From Acidimicrobiia bacterium (lineage in GTDB: Bacteria > Actinomycetota > Acidimicrobiia > IMCC26256 > PALSA-555), in contig JALHSW010000031.1 of assembly GCA_022865365.1 (NCBI GenBank), positions 1 to 13,124 of the forward strand: 13,124 nt of DNA, read 5' to 3'. The notes below the pieces were generated by a model. The model saw only the letters and a list, made by a program, of their open reading frames with translations, made no database searches and was not told where the DNA came from. Each line of letters begins with the position of its first letter. Within the stretch, counting starts at the first letter, position 1. Below are positions 5,604-12,652 of this stretch, in pieces. A program made the translations under genes and the position numbers.

Positions 5604-8600
5604 TCAGTCGGAGTGCTCGATCGGGAGGTGGGCGAGGCTCCGCTCGATCCCGGCAATCTGGGTGTAGTAGCGCCACCGCTCGTCGACGTCGGCCTGCGCG
5701 AGCGCGCGCAGCTCCTCGGCGCCGTCGGGATTGGAACGGGAGAGCATCGCGAAGCGTCCCTCGGCGTCGAGGAAGTCGGCCAGGGGGATCGACGGAGCCT
5801 TGCTGTCCAGATGAAATGGGTGCGTGTGCTCGGCCGCGCCGGGATGAAAGCGATACAGGGGCCAGTAGCCCGACCTCACTGCATCGTGCTGGTGCGTCAT
5901 CGATGTTCGCATGTCGATCCCGTGCGCGATGCAGGTCGAGTAGGCGATGATCAGTGACGGTCCCGGCCACGCTTCGGCTTCGGCGAACGCCTTGACCGTC
6001 TGAATGTCGTTCGCTCCGATCGCGACCTGCGCGACGTACACGTCACCGTAGCGCCGCGCTTCGACACCGAGGTCCTTCTTCGCGTTGCGCTTCCCTGCTG
6101 ACGCGAACTTCGCGACGGCGGCACGCGGGGTGGCCTTCGAGGCCTGCCCGCCCGTGTTCGAGTACACCTCGGTGTCGAGCACGAGCACGTTCACGTCGCG
6201 CCCCGACCCGAGCACGTGATCGAGACCGCCGGCGCCAATGTCGTACGCCCAACCGTCACCCCCGACGATCCACACGTTCTTGCGCACGAGCGTGCCCGTC
6301 AGGGGTGCGAGCTCACGGGCCCGCGCCGCGACCTCGGCATCGTCGTCGTCGACGAGCTGGGTGAGGCGGGTGTCGAGATCGGCCAGCCGAGACCGCTGCG
6401 CCGCAATGGTCGCATCGTCGACGGGGACCGCGGGGTCGACCGCGAGCACTGCGGACTCCAGATCCTCGCCGAGGACCGCGCCGAGCTCGGCGACAAGTCG
6501 TCGGGCGGTCGCGCTCTGACGGTCGAGGGCGATGCGCATGCCGAGCCCGAACTCGGCGTTGTCCTCGAACAGGGAGTTCGACCACGCCGGACCGCGCCCG
6601 GCGGCATCGGTGCCCCATGGGGTCGTCGGCAGGTTGCCGCCGTAGATCGACGAGCAGCCGGTCGCGTTCGCCACGAGCGCGCGGTCACCGAAGAGCTGGG
6701 TGAGCAGCTTGAGGTACGGGGTCTCACCGCACCCGGCGCAGGCCCCCGAGAACTCGAACAGCGGCTCGCGCGCCTGGGAGCCCTTGATTGAGGCCGGATC
6801 CAGGAGACCGTCGGGCACACCGTCGAGGTCCAGGAACGCGTCATACCGGGCCCGCTCCCGCTCGAGGTGCTCGGCGATGGGCTCCATGTCGATGGCCTTG
6901 TGCTTGGCCTCGGACTTCGACTTGGCCGGACACACGTCGACGCACACCCCACAGCCGGTGCAGTCGTCGGGCGCGACCTGGATCGTGAGCAGCAGACCCG
7001 GATGGTCGTGCGATCGGAACGGCTTGCTCGGCAGGGACTCGTCCGGGGAGCCGGCCCGCGACGAGCTGGTCGACGCAGGATCGTGGATCTTCATGCGGAT
7101 CGCCGCGTGCGGACACACGAGCGCGCAGCGTGCGCAGTCGATGCAGATCTCGGGATCCCAGATCGGGATCTCGGCTGCGAGCGAGCGCTTCTCGACCCGG
7201 GCGGTCCCTGTCGGGAAGGTGCCGTCGACCGGGAGCGCGCTGACCGGCAACAGGTCACCTTCGCCGGCGAGAATGCGCGCGGTGACGCGCTGGACGAAGT
7301 CGGGCGCGTCGGCCGGCACCGCGGGCCGCCGACCGTGGGTGGCGGTGACCGCGGTCGGGACGACGAGTCGCGTCAGCGCCGCCGGCGTGGCGTCGATCGC
7401 GGCGAGGTTGGCGTCGACGACCGGACCGCCTCGCTTGCCGTACACACTGCGGACGGACGCGCGGATCGCGTCGAGCGCGGCGTCCAGTGGCAGCAGGTTC
7501 GTGAGCGAGAAGCAGCACACCTGCATCACCACGTTGATCTGGCCGGCGAGACCGGCCTCTCGGGCGACGCGATGCGCGTCGATCACGTGGACGTCGAGAC
7601 CCTTCCCGAGGATCGACTCCTGCACTTCCCTCGGCAGACGGTCCCAGGTCGCGTCGACCGAGTACGGGCTGTTCAACAGGAAGGTCGCGCCGGGTGCGGC
7701 GACGCCGAGCACGTCGACGCGGTCGAGAAGGCCGAACTGGTGACACGCCACGAAGTCGGCGTCGCGTACGAGGTAGGTGGAGCGGATCGGCGCGTCGTCG
7801 AATCGGAGGTGCGACACGGTCATCGAACCCGACTTCTTGGAGTCGTACACGAAGTAGCCCTGCGCGTGGCGCTCGGTGTGCTCGCCGACGATCTTCACCG
7901 TCTGCTTGTTCGCTCCGACTGTCCCGTCGCTCCCGAGCCCGAAGAACACCGCCCGCAGCGCGGCCCGGTCGGTCGTGAAGGAGGGATCGACCGACAGGCT
8001 CGTGTGCGTCACGTCGTCGACGATCCCGACGGTGAAGCCATCACGCGGCTCGGGTGAGCCGAGCGATTCCAGCACCGCGCGCACCATCGCCGGCGTGAAC
8101 TCCTTCGATGACAGGCCGTAGCGACCGCCGACGACGCGCGGCAGCGGGCGCACACCGCGGCTCGCGGCACCGGCGAGCGCAGCGACGACGTCGAGGCGCA
8201 GCGGCTCCCCGGGTGCGCCGGGCTCCTTGGTCCGGTCGAGCACCGCGACGGCGCGCACCGACTCGGGCAGGGTCCCGAGCACCGCGTCGACCGGGAACGG
8301 CCGGTAGAGGCGGACCTGGAGCACCCCGACCTTCTCGCCGGCCGCGACGAGGGCTTCGACAGCTTCCACCGCGGCGCCGATGCCCGAGCCCATGAGCACG
8401 ACCACGCGCTCGGCATCGGGCGCCCCCGTGTACTCGACGAGGCCGTAGTGACGTCCGGTCTGCTCCGCGAGCCGGGCGAACGCGCCCTCGACGATCCCCG
8501 GGACCGCGTCCACGAACGGGTTCAGCGCCTCGCGCGCCTGGAAGAAGACGTCGGGGTTCTGGGCACTGCCCCGCAGGACCGGACGGTCGGGGTCGAGGGC

Positions 8601-9215
8601 CCGCCGCCGGTGGGCGGCGACCCACTCGTCGTCGACAAGAGCGGTCACGTCGGCGTCGGTCGGTGGGTGGACGGTCGCGATCTCGTGCGACGTCCGGAAT
8701 CCGTCGAAGAAGTGGAGGAACGGCACCCGCGACTCGAGGGTGGCCGCGTGTGCGACGAGCGCGAGATCCGCCGCCTCCTGGACCGAGCCCGATGCGAGCA
8801 TCGCCCATCCCGTCGTGCGGGCGGCCATCACGTCGCTGTGGTCTCCGAAGATCGAGAGCGCGTGCGTGGCGATCGAGCGGGCCGCGACGTGGATGACCGC
8901 GGGAGAGAGCTCGCCCGCAACCTTGAACATGTTCGGGAGCATCAGGAGCAGCCCCTGCGACGCGGTGAACGTGGTCGCGAGCGCACCGCGCGTGGTCGCA
9001 CCGTGCAGGGTGCCGGCCGCGCCGGCTTCCGATTGCATCTCGACCACCTCGGGGACGGTGCCCCAGAGATTGGGCCGCCCGGCCGCGGCCCAGGCGTCGC
9101 AGTGCTCGGCCATCGGCGACGCAGGAGTGATCGGGTAGATCGCGATCACCTCGGAGCAGCGGTAGGCAACCCGCGCCGCTGCTTCGTTGCCGTCGAGGAT
9201 CGCCCGAGTGCTCAT
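5604..9215 (-). CDS. nifJ: Pyruvate:ferredoxin (flavodoxin) oxidoreductase
   Basis: This 1203-residue homodimer-type PFOR is full length (family about 1170-1200). It oxidises pyruvate with CoA to acetyl-CoA and CO2, passing electrons to ferredoxin or flavodoxin, and can run in reverse. Domain I has IYPITPASPM (26-35, active-site Thr30), EVVEMQSEAGAAG and ARSIATHALSIFGDHSDVMAARTTGWAMLASGS. The middle domain has DSKKSGSMTVSHLRF and GQINVVMQVCCFSLTNLLP. Two 4Fe-4S ferredoxin motifs follow: C691, C694, C697 then C701, and C752, C755, C758 then C762. The proximal cluster begins at CAGCGET (C826, C829) with GCSSIYGG. The TPP/Mg site is GGDGWAYDIGAGGLDH (about 983-998) and EVYSNTGGQASKATP (about 1014-1028). 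All expected cluster ligands that I can check are present, so it should be active. The start is ATG 9215 at MSTRAILDGNEA; the open frame to 9650 is rejected because it overlaps the upstream gene and is Arg-rich. Confidence 0.97.
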   Translation of the reverse strand: MSTRAILDGNEAAARVAYRCSEVIAIYPITPASPMAEHCDAWAAAGRPNLWGTVPEVVEMQSEAGAAGTLHGATTRGALATTFTASQGLLLMLPNMFKVAGELSPAVIHVAARSIATHALSIFGDHSDVMAARTTGWAMLASGSVQEAADLALVAHAATLESRVPFLHFFDGFRTSHEIATVHPPTDADVTALVDDEWVAAHRRRALDPDRPVLRGSAQNPDVFFQAREALNPFVDAVPGIVEGAFARLAEQTGRHYGLVEYTGAPDAERVVVLMGSGIGAAVEAVEALVAAGEKVGVLQVRLYRPFPVDAVLGTLPESVRAVAVLDRTKEPGAPGEPLRLDVVAALAGAASRGVRPLPRVVGGRYGLSSKEFTPAMVRAVLESLGSPEPRDGFTVGIVDDVTHTSLSVDPSFTTDRAALRAVFFGLGSDGTVGANKQTVKIVGEHTERHAQGYFVYDSKKSGSMTVSHLRFDDAPIRSTYLVRDADFVACHQFGLLDRVDVLGVAAPGATFLLNSPYSVDATWDRLPREVQESILGKGLDVHVIDAHRVAREAGLAGQINVVMQVCCFSLTNLLPLDAALDAIRASVRSVYGKRGGPVVDANLAAIDATPAALTRLVVPTAVTATHGRRPAVPADAPDFVQRVTARILAGEGDLLPVSALPVDGTFPTGTARVEKRSLAAEIPIWDPEICIDCARCALVCPHAAIRMKIHDPASTSSSRAGSPDESLPSKPFRSHDHPGLLLTIQVAPDDCTGCGVCVDVCPAKSKSEAKHKAIDMEPIAEHLERERARYDAFLDLDGVPDGLLDPASIKGSQAREPLFEFSGACAGCGETPYLKLLTQLFGDRALVANATGCSSIYGGNLPTTPWGTDAAGRGPAWSNSLFEDNAEFGLGMRIALDRQSATARRLVAELGAVLGEDLESAVLAVDPAVPVDDATIAAQRSRLADLDTRLTQLVDDDDAEVAARARELAPLTGTLVRKNVWIVGGDGWAYDIGAGGLDHVLGSGRDVNVLVLDTEVYSNTGGQASKATPRAAVAKFASAGKRNAKKDLGVEARRYGDVYVAQVAIGANDIQTVKAFAEAEAWPGPSLIIAYSTCIAHGIDMRTSMTHQHDAVRSGYWPLYRFHPGAAEHTHPFHLDSKAPSIPLADFLDAEGRFAMLSRSNPDGAEELRALAQADVDERWRYYTQIAGIERSLAHLPIEHSD

Positions 9216-9222
9216 CGCCCGC

Positions 9223-9252
9223 AAGGTTCGCCCGTCAAGCGGGCCCCGACAA
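9223..9252 (-). promoter_or_regulatory. Candidate nifJ promoter with overlapping hairpin
   Basis: On the minus strand TTGTCG (9252-9247), an 18-base spacer, AACCTT (9228-9223), seven bases and then the nifJ ATG (9215). The -35-like TTGTCG is the loop of a small inverted repeat, GGCCC (9257-9253) with GGGCC (9246-9242). The repeat may be a weak terminator for the kinase-like gene ending at 9263 or a site that gates this promoter. No Shine-Dalgarno is seen before nifJ. Confidence 0.28.
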
Positions 9253-9262
9253 GGGCCTGAAG

Positions 9263-10162
9263 TCACCTCTCCGTGGCGGCATAATCGGTGCGGGGGGCGA
9301 CGAGGAACTCGTAGCGCCGGCGACGGACGTGGCGCTGCCACCAGCGATCGATCCGTTTGAGCCGATGCATCGTCACCCAGAGCGATGCTTCCTTGCGGTA
9401 GAGCGCCTCGAGCTCGCCCGCCTCGATCGGCTCGTCGAGATGCGGGTTGGCGGCGCCGAGCACTTGCGGGATCCACGCCTCGAGACCGTCCTTGTGCAGG
9501 TTCATGGCGAGATCCAGCAGGGTCCAGCGCGGCTCCGACCAGCGACCGATGATCTTCGGCACCGCCCGACGCTGGGTGGCCCGAACGATCCACGGGAGGG
9601 CCGCGATGAACATGTCGACGTCGAGCACCGTCCGGCCCGACTCGTCCCACATGAACGGGGTGTTGACGTCCATGTTCACGGCCCGCCCGTCGGTCCAGGC
9701 CCAGTTCGTCAGCTGGGCGTCGATGCCCGTGCGGCCGTCGGTGCAGGCCAGCACCGCGTCAACGACGGCAGGGATCAGAGGATGCCCGACTTCCGGGTCG
9801 GCGGCGCGCAGCACCTGGGGGCCGAGCAGCGTCGCGTCGAGCGCGGGCTGGACCAGGTAGCCGACCACGGAGCCGCCGGATCGCTCGAGGGAACGGACGT
9901 CGGTGTCGACCACCGCGACACCGGAGGCGGTGAGCCGCGCGAGGTACTCCTCGACGAGCGCGGCGTACTCGCGGTAGGCAGCCATGCCGGCGAAGGGCGG
10001 GAGCCGCTTGCACGCCCAGACCGGTGCGGCCGCGGGCCAGCCGACCGCGACCGACACCTCGCCGTAGCCGAGCACGGTGAGCTCACCGTGATCGTCGGTG
10101 TCGAGCGCTCGCCCGATCGCGGCCTCGACCCGCTCCAGATCGGCGTCGGAGATGGCGGGCAC
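9263..10162 (-). CDS. Kinase-fold (aminoglycoside phosphotransferase-like) protein of unknown substrate
   Basis: This 299-residue soluble protein has the landmarks of a protein-kinase-like/APH fold. LGYGEVSVAVGWP (31-43) sits at the nucleotide loop and ACKRLPPF (50-57) gives the ATP-anchoring Lys52. Two helices follow (AAYREYAALVEEYLARL), where the second half contains a conserved Glu. GYLVQPALDATLLGP (101-115) is hinge-like. GIDAQLTNWAWTDGRAVNMDVNTPFM (146-171) parallels HxDxxxxN...DFD: D148 as catalytic base, N153, and D165 as metal ligand. From memory it resembles proteins catalogued as DUF6206, but I cannot confirm this. The C-terminal RRRRYEFLVAPRTDY tail is strongly basic. The GTG start at 10162 fits the first helix (AISDADLERVEAAIGRAL). 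It has GGAG touching the start but TAGGTT at leaderless spacing. It is the first gene of the apparent nifJ unit (47-base gap). Confidence 0.78.
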   Translation of the reverse strand: MPAISDADLERVEAAIGRALDTDDHGELTVLGYGEVSVAVGWPAAAPVWACKRLPPFAGMAAYREYAALVEEYLARLTASGVAVVDTDVRSLERSGGSVVGYLVQPALDATLLGPQVLRAADPEVGHPLIPAVVDAVLACTDGRTGIDAQLTNWAWTDGRAVNMDVNTPFMWDESGRTVLDVDMFIAALPWIVRATQRRAVPKIIGRWSEPRWTLLDLAMNLHKDGLEAWIPQVLGAANPHLDEPIEAGELEALYRKEASLWVTMHRLKRIDRWWQRHVRRRRYEFLVAPRTDYAATER

Positions 10163-10169
10163 CTCCGCC

Positions 10170-10175
10170 AACCTA
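10170..10175 (-). promoter_or_regulatory. Candidate -10 for the kinase-like/nifJ unit
   Basis: TAGGTT (10175-10170, minus strand), identical to the -10 proposed at 284-279, is followed by seven bases and GTG at 10162. Transcription would start at or one base before the start codon. Confidence 0.38.
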
Positions 10176-10201
10176 CCCAGCGCAGGCGCGGAGCGAGTCC
10201 C

Positions 10202-10207
10202 TAGAGT
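10202..10207 (+). promoter_or_regulatory. Candidate -10 for the secernin-like gene
   Basis: TAGAGT (10202-10207) matches TANNNT and lies eight bases before ATG at 10216, giving a leaderless or nearly leaderless mRNA. With the opposite -10 at 10175-10170 it makes a 53-base divergent promoter region. Confidence 0.38.
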
Positions 10208-10215
10208 CTTCTGGG

Positions 10216-11382
10216 ATGTGTGACACCGTCGCCACGGTCGGCCCCCGCGGGGCCCTCTTCGCCAAGAACTCCGACCGGCCACCGACCGAGCCGCAGGTTC
10301 TCGAGTGGCACCCCGACCGTCGGGCCGCTTCGTCACTCGCGACCCAGTACCTCGAGATCCCCGACGCCCCGACCCACGGCGTCGTCCTCTCGCGCCCAAC
10401 CTGGCTGTTCGGTGCCGAGCACGGCGTGAACGAGCACGGCCTGGCGATCGGCAACGAGCGCGTCTACAGCCGCCGCGACCTGTCGGGTCCCGCCGCGCTG
10501 ATCGGCATGGACCTCGTGCGCCTCACCCTCGAGCGCGCCCGCGACGCCGACGAGGGGCTCGACGTGCTGACAACGCTGCTCGAACGGCATGGTCAGGGCG
10601 GCAGCGGCGATCCCGACCACGACGACCCCTACGACTCGTCGTTCCTCCTGTGCGACCGCCGGGGCGGGTGGGTCCTCGAGACGTCGGGACGCGAGTGGGC
10701 TGCGGAGCCGATCACCGAGCGTGCCGCGATCTCCAATCGCTACACCGTCGACACCCGCTGGACGCGGGCATCGGCTGGTTTGGCGCCCGGCACGCCGGTC
10801 GACGACTGGCACGAGCCCACCGTCGACACGCGCCTGGCTGACGGCCGGTTGGCTGTGACCACCGCGTGCGTGCTCGGCGACCCCGACCCGGCAGCCGCGG
10901 TCGCGACCCTGCGGCACCACGGCACCACCCCATGGGGCGCGCCGGGGCGTCACGACGCGCCGGTCGCGCCTCCGGCCGAGCTGGGTGACGACCTCGCGGG
11001 CGTCACCGTCTGCATGCACATCCCCGGCTTCCAGGCGACCACCGCATCGATGGTGTGCGAGCTCCCGCTCGACGGCGGCCCCCTGCGGGTGTGGGCGTGC
11101 CTCGGCTCGCCGTGCGTCGGCGTCTTCGTGCCGTTCATGGTGCCGATCGTTCCCGAGTTCCTCGCAGACGCGGCTCAGTGGGAACGTACCGCCGCGCTGC
11201 GCGACCGCATCGACGCCGACCACGACGCGCTCTCGCCCGTGCGCGCCATCCTCGACCCGCTCGAGCTCGAGCTGTGGCAGGAGGCCGACACCCTCGTTGG
11301 CGCAGCGGCCGACGCATGGCACCAGTTCGGGGCGACAAGCGGCACACGGATCGAGCAGGCCTTCACCGACCTCGGCGTGTAG
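10216..11382 (+). CDS. Secernin/peptidase C69-like N-terminal nucleophile hydrolase
   Basis: This 388-residue protein begins MCDTVATVGPRGALFAKNSDRP (1-22). That is the secernin/C69 signature: after removal of Met1, Cys2 is the N-terminal nucleophile, and the FAKNSDRP motif positions the oxyanion and substrate. Further support comes from GVNEHGLAIGNE (70-81), SSFLLCDRRGGWVLETSGREWAA (141-163), AISNRYTV (171-178) and CMHIPGFQATTASMVCELPL, which in secernins follows the HxxxxxATxxSM pattern. The ending with a VPF segment and C-terminal helices is usual. No signal peptide is present; the Met-Cys start requires a cytoplasmic location and fixes the start codon. Known relatives are dipeptidases, acyl-amide hydrolases or proteins with unproven activity, so the substrate is unknown. 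It diverges from the kinase-like/nifJ unit and may be independently expressed. Confidence 0.88.
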   Translation: MCDTVATVGPRGALFAKNSDRPPTEPQVLEWHPDRRAASSLATQYLEIPDAPTHGVVLSRPTWLFGAEHGVNEHGLAIGNERVYSRRDLSGPAALIGMDLVRLTLERARDADEGLDVLTTLLERHGQGGSGDPDHDDPYDSSFLLCDRRGGWVLETSGREWAAEPITERAAISNRYTVDTRWTRASAGLAPGTPVDDWHEPTVDTRLADGRLAVTTACVLGDPDPAAAVATLRHHGTTPWGAPGRHDAPVAPPAELGDDLAGVTVCMHIPGFQATTASMVCELPLDGGPLRVWACLGSPCVGVFVPFMVPIVPEFLADAAQWERTAALRDRIDADHDALSPVRAILDPLELELWQEADTLVGAAADAWHQFGATSGTRIEQAFTDLGV

Positions 11383-11410
11383 CCCTGCTCGGCGAAGTCG
11401 TCGTCGTAGG

Positions 11411-11424
11411 CGAGCGCCCGCTCG
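11411..11424. terminator. Short hairpin between convergent genes
   Basis: CGAGC-GCCC-GCTCG (11411-11424) lies in the 46-base gap between the secernin-like stop (11382) and the stop of the acyltransferase-CNB gene (11429). It could serve both strands. No T-run is present, and the stem is only 5 bp (6 bp if a two-base loop is allowed). Confidence 0.3.
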
Positions 11425-11428
11425 GGAG

Positions 11429-12517
11429 TTAGGTCGCCTTGATGAGTCGGGCGCAGAGCATCCTGGAGATGTTCAACAGGAGCTTGGCGGCGACGACGGC
11501 GTCCTCGGCGATCATCTTCCGGAGCGTCCCCGCGCTGAGGCTCAACACGCGGACAGCGTCGGTCGCCGCGTAGATGTCGAGCCCGCGTGGACGTTCCAAC
11601 AGGAATGCCATCTCGCCGAACACGTCGCCCCTACTGAGCACGGCGACCACGCGCTCCTCGTCACGGACCTCGAGCGTGCCGCCGAGCACGACGAAGACGT
11701 TGCGCGCGGCACCACCCTTCTTGAGCACCTGATCGCCCGCGTCGCACTCGATGATGTTGCTCCGCGCCAGGCACCGCTCTTCCTCGTCGTCGGTGAACCC
11801 GTCGAACGCCGAGATTCCCTCGTGTTCGAGCTGTTCCAGCGCCTGGTGAACCTCGGCCCGATACTCCCCCGACGCGAGCAGCATCGGGCTCAGCACCGCG
11901 CCGCCGCCCGACAGGATCGGCTCGAAACAGCGCGGCATCGCCGGCGGTTCGACACCCGATGTTCCGCCCACGCCCAGCAGAGCATCGGCGCCCTGCGGGA
12001 AGCTGACGAGCGGGATGAGGTATCCGGCCTCGGCGCTGTTGATGTTCTTGTCAGCGTAGGTGCGATGACCCATACCCAGGTAGAGCGACAGGAGATGCGG
12101 TTCACACGCGCCGAACACGATGCGGACGTCGTGGCCGCCGACAAGATCACTCGAGCGCGCGATCAGGTCTTCGACGAGCCCGGTACCCCGGTACTTCGGC
12201 ACCACCATGAGACGCTCGCCCACCGCCATGAGCTCCACCGGGAGCTCATCGAGGAAGGAGCGCAGGCTGTACTGCCGGATCTGGCGATCCGAGAAGTGAT
12301 CGCCACCCCAGGTCAGACGCCCGGTCGCGACGACCTCGTCGCCTTCGCGGGCGAAGAAGATCCAGCTGTGCTCGTCCTCGGCCTCGACGAGCCGACGATT
12401 CACGTGATCGGCGGTGCCTTGATAGCGGCCCATCTCTTCGACGTAGACGGAGTAGCGGAAGCGGTAGACCGCGTCCAGTTCCGCTGCGGTCTCTGCCTTC
12501 CCGAACGTGAACGCCAC
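11429..12517 (-). CDS. GNAT-like acyltransferase fused to C-terminal cyclic-nucleotide-binding domain
   Basis: This 362-residue two-domain protein starts with a GNAT fold at residues 1-175. FGKAETAAELDAVYRFRYSVYVEEMGRY (5-32) is the opening seen in N-acyl amino acid synthase (FeeM)/autoinducer-synthase-like acyltransferases. VVATGRLTW follows, then LMVVPKYRGTGLVEDLI (103-119), the pantetheine-phosphate-binding motif, and then ACEPHLLSLYLGMGHRTY. After a linker with SGGGAVLSPMLLASGEYRAEVHQALEQLE comes a CNB domain at about 237-360: FDGFTDDEEERCL, YVVxxG-like NVFVVLGGTLEV (273-284) and the phosphate-binding cassette GDVFGEMAFLLERPRGLDI (297-315), with Gly-Glu (301-302) and R311 kept. The Ser/Thr usually after that Arg is Gly, so cAMP binding is not assured. 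Inferred role: acyl transfer gated by a small ligand. The start is GTG 12517 (CATGAT six bases upstream); GTG 12544 would add nine residues. Confidence 0.87.
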   Translation of the reverse strand: MAFTFGKAETAAELDAVYRFRYSVYVEEMGRYQGTADHVNRRLVEAEDEHSWIFFAREGDEVVATGRLTWGGDHFSDRQIRQYSLRSFLDELPVELMAVGERLMVVPKYRGTGLVEDLIARSSDLVGGHDVRIVFGACEPHLLSLYLGMGHRTYADKNINSAEAGYLIPLVSFPQGADALLGVGGTSGVEPPAMPRCFEPILSGGGAVLSPMLLASGEYRAEVHQALEQLEHEGISAFDGFTDDEEERCLARSNIIECDAGDQVLKKGGAARNVFVVLGGTLEVRDEERVVAVLSRGDVFGEMAFLLERPRGLDIYAATDAVRVLSLSAGTLRKMIAEDAVVAAKLLLNISRMLCARLIKAT

Positions 12518-12523
12518 GAACCG

Positions 12524-12529
12524 ATCATG
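12524..12529 (-). promoter_or_regulatory. Candidate -10 for the acyltransferase-CNB gene
   Basis: CATGAT (12529-12524, minus strand) keeps A2 and T6 of the -10 motif and is followed by exactly six bases (CGGTTC) and GTG at 12517. It supports that start over the in-frame GTG at 12544. Confidence 0.25.
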
Positions 12530-12553
12530 CCCCTTTTTACGCACCGCGTGTCA

Positions 12554-12571
12554 CGCCGCCGACCGGTGGCG
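12554..12571 (-). terminator. Possible hairpin after the membrane-anchored protein gene
   Basis: CGCCGCC (12554-12560) and GGTGGCG (12565-12571) pair with one G-T wobble around a four-base loop. It lies about 80 bases past the stop at 12653 and upstream of the next minus-strand gene. There is no T-run. The 108-base gap between the two genes holds no other feature I can support. Confidence 0.22.
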
Positions 12572-12652
12572 TAGGTCGCGTGTCGACGAGGCGAGGCGAC
12601 GACGACATGGCCAGGGTGCATCAGAATTTCGGCGGACCCGACCGTTCCGTTC

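Noticed and set aside
6867..8057. 396-codon open frame opposite nifJ
   Set aside because: It is a shadow of the high-GC nifJ codons, rich in Arg, Gly, Asp and Val with no fold signature; nifJ is certain on the other strand.
9328..9345. Short repeated GGCG/ACG-rich words as a possible repeat or CRISPR element
   Set aside because: They are codon-composition effects inside genes; no regularly spaced identical repeats were seen anywhere in the window.
9216..9650. Extended nifJ start
   Set aside because: The extra 145 codons overlap the kinase-like gene in another frame and have no resemblance to PFOR; MSTRAILDGNEA is the normal family start.
10985..12574. 529-codon plus-strand open frame
   Set aside because: It crosses the end of the secernin gene and the whole acyltransferase-CNB gene, and its composition is low-complexity; both covered genes have clear motifs.
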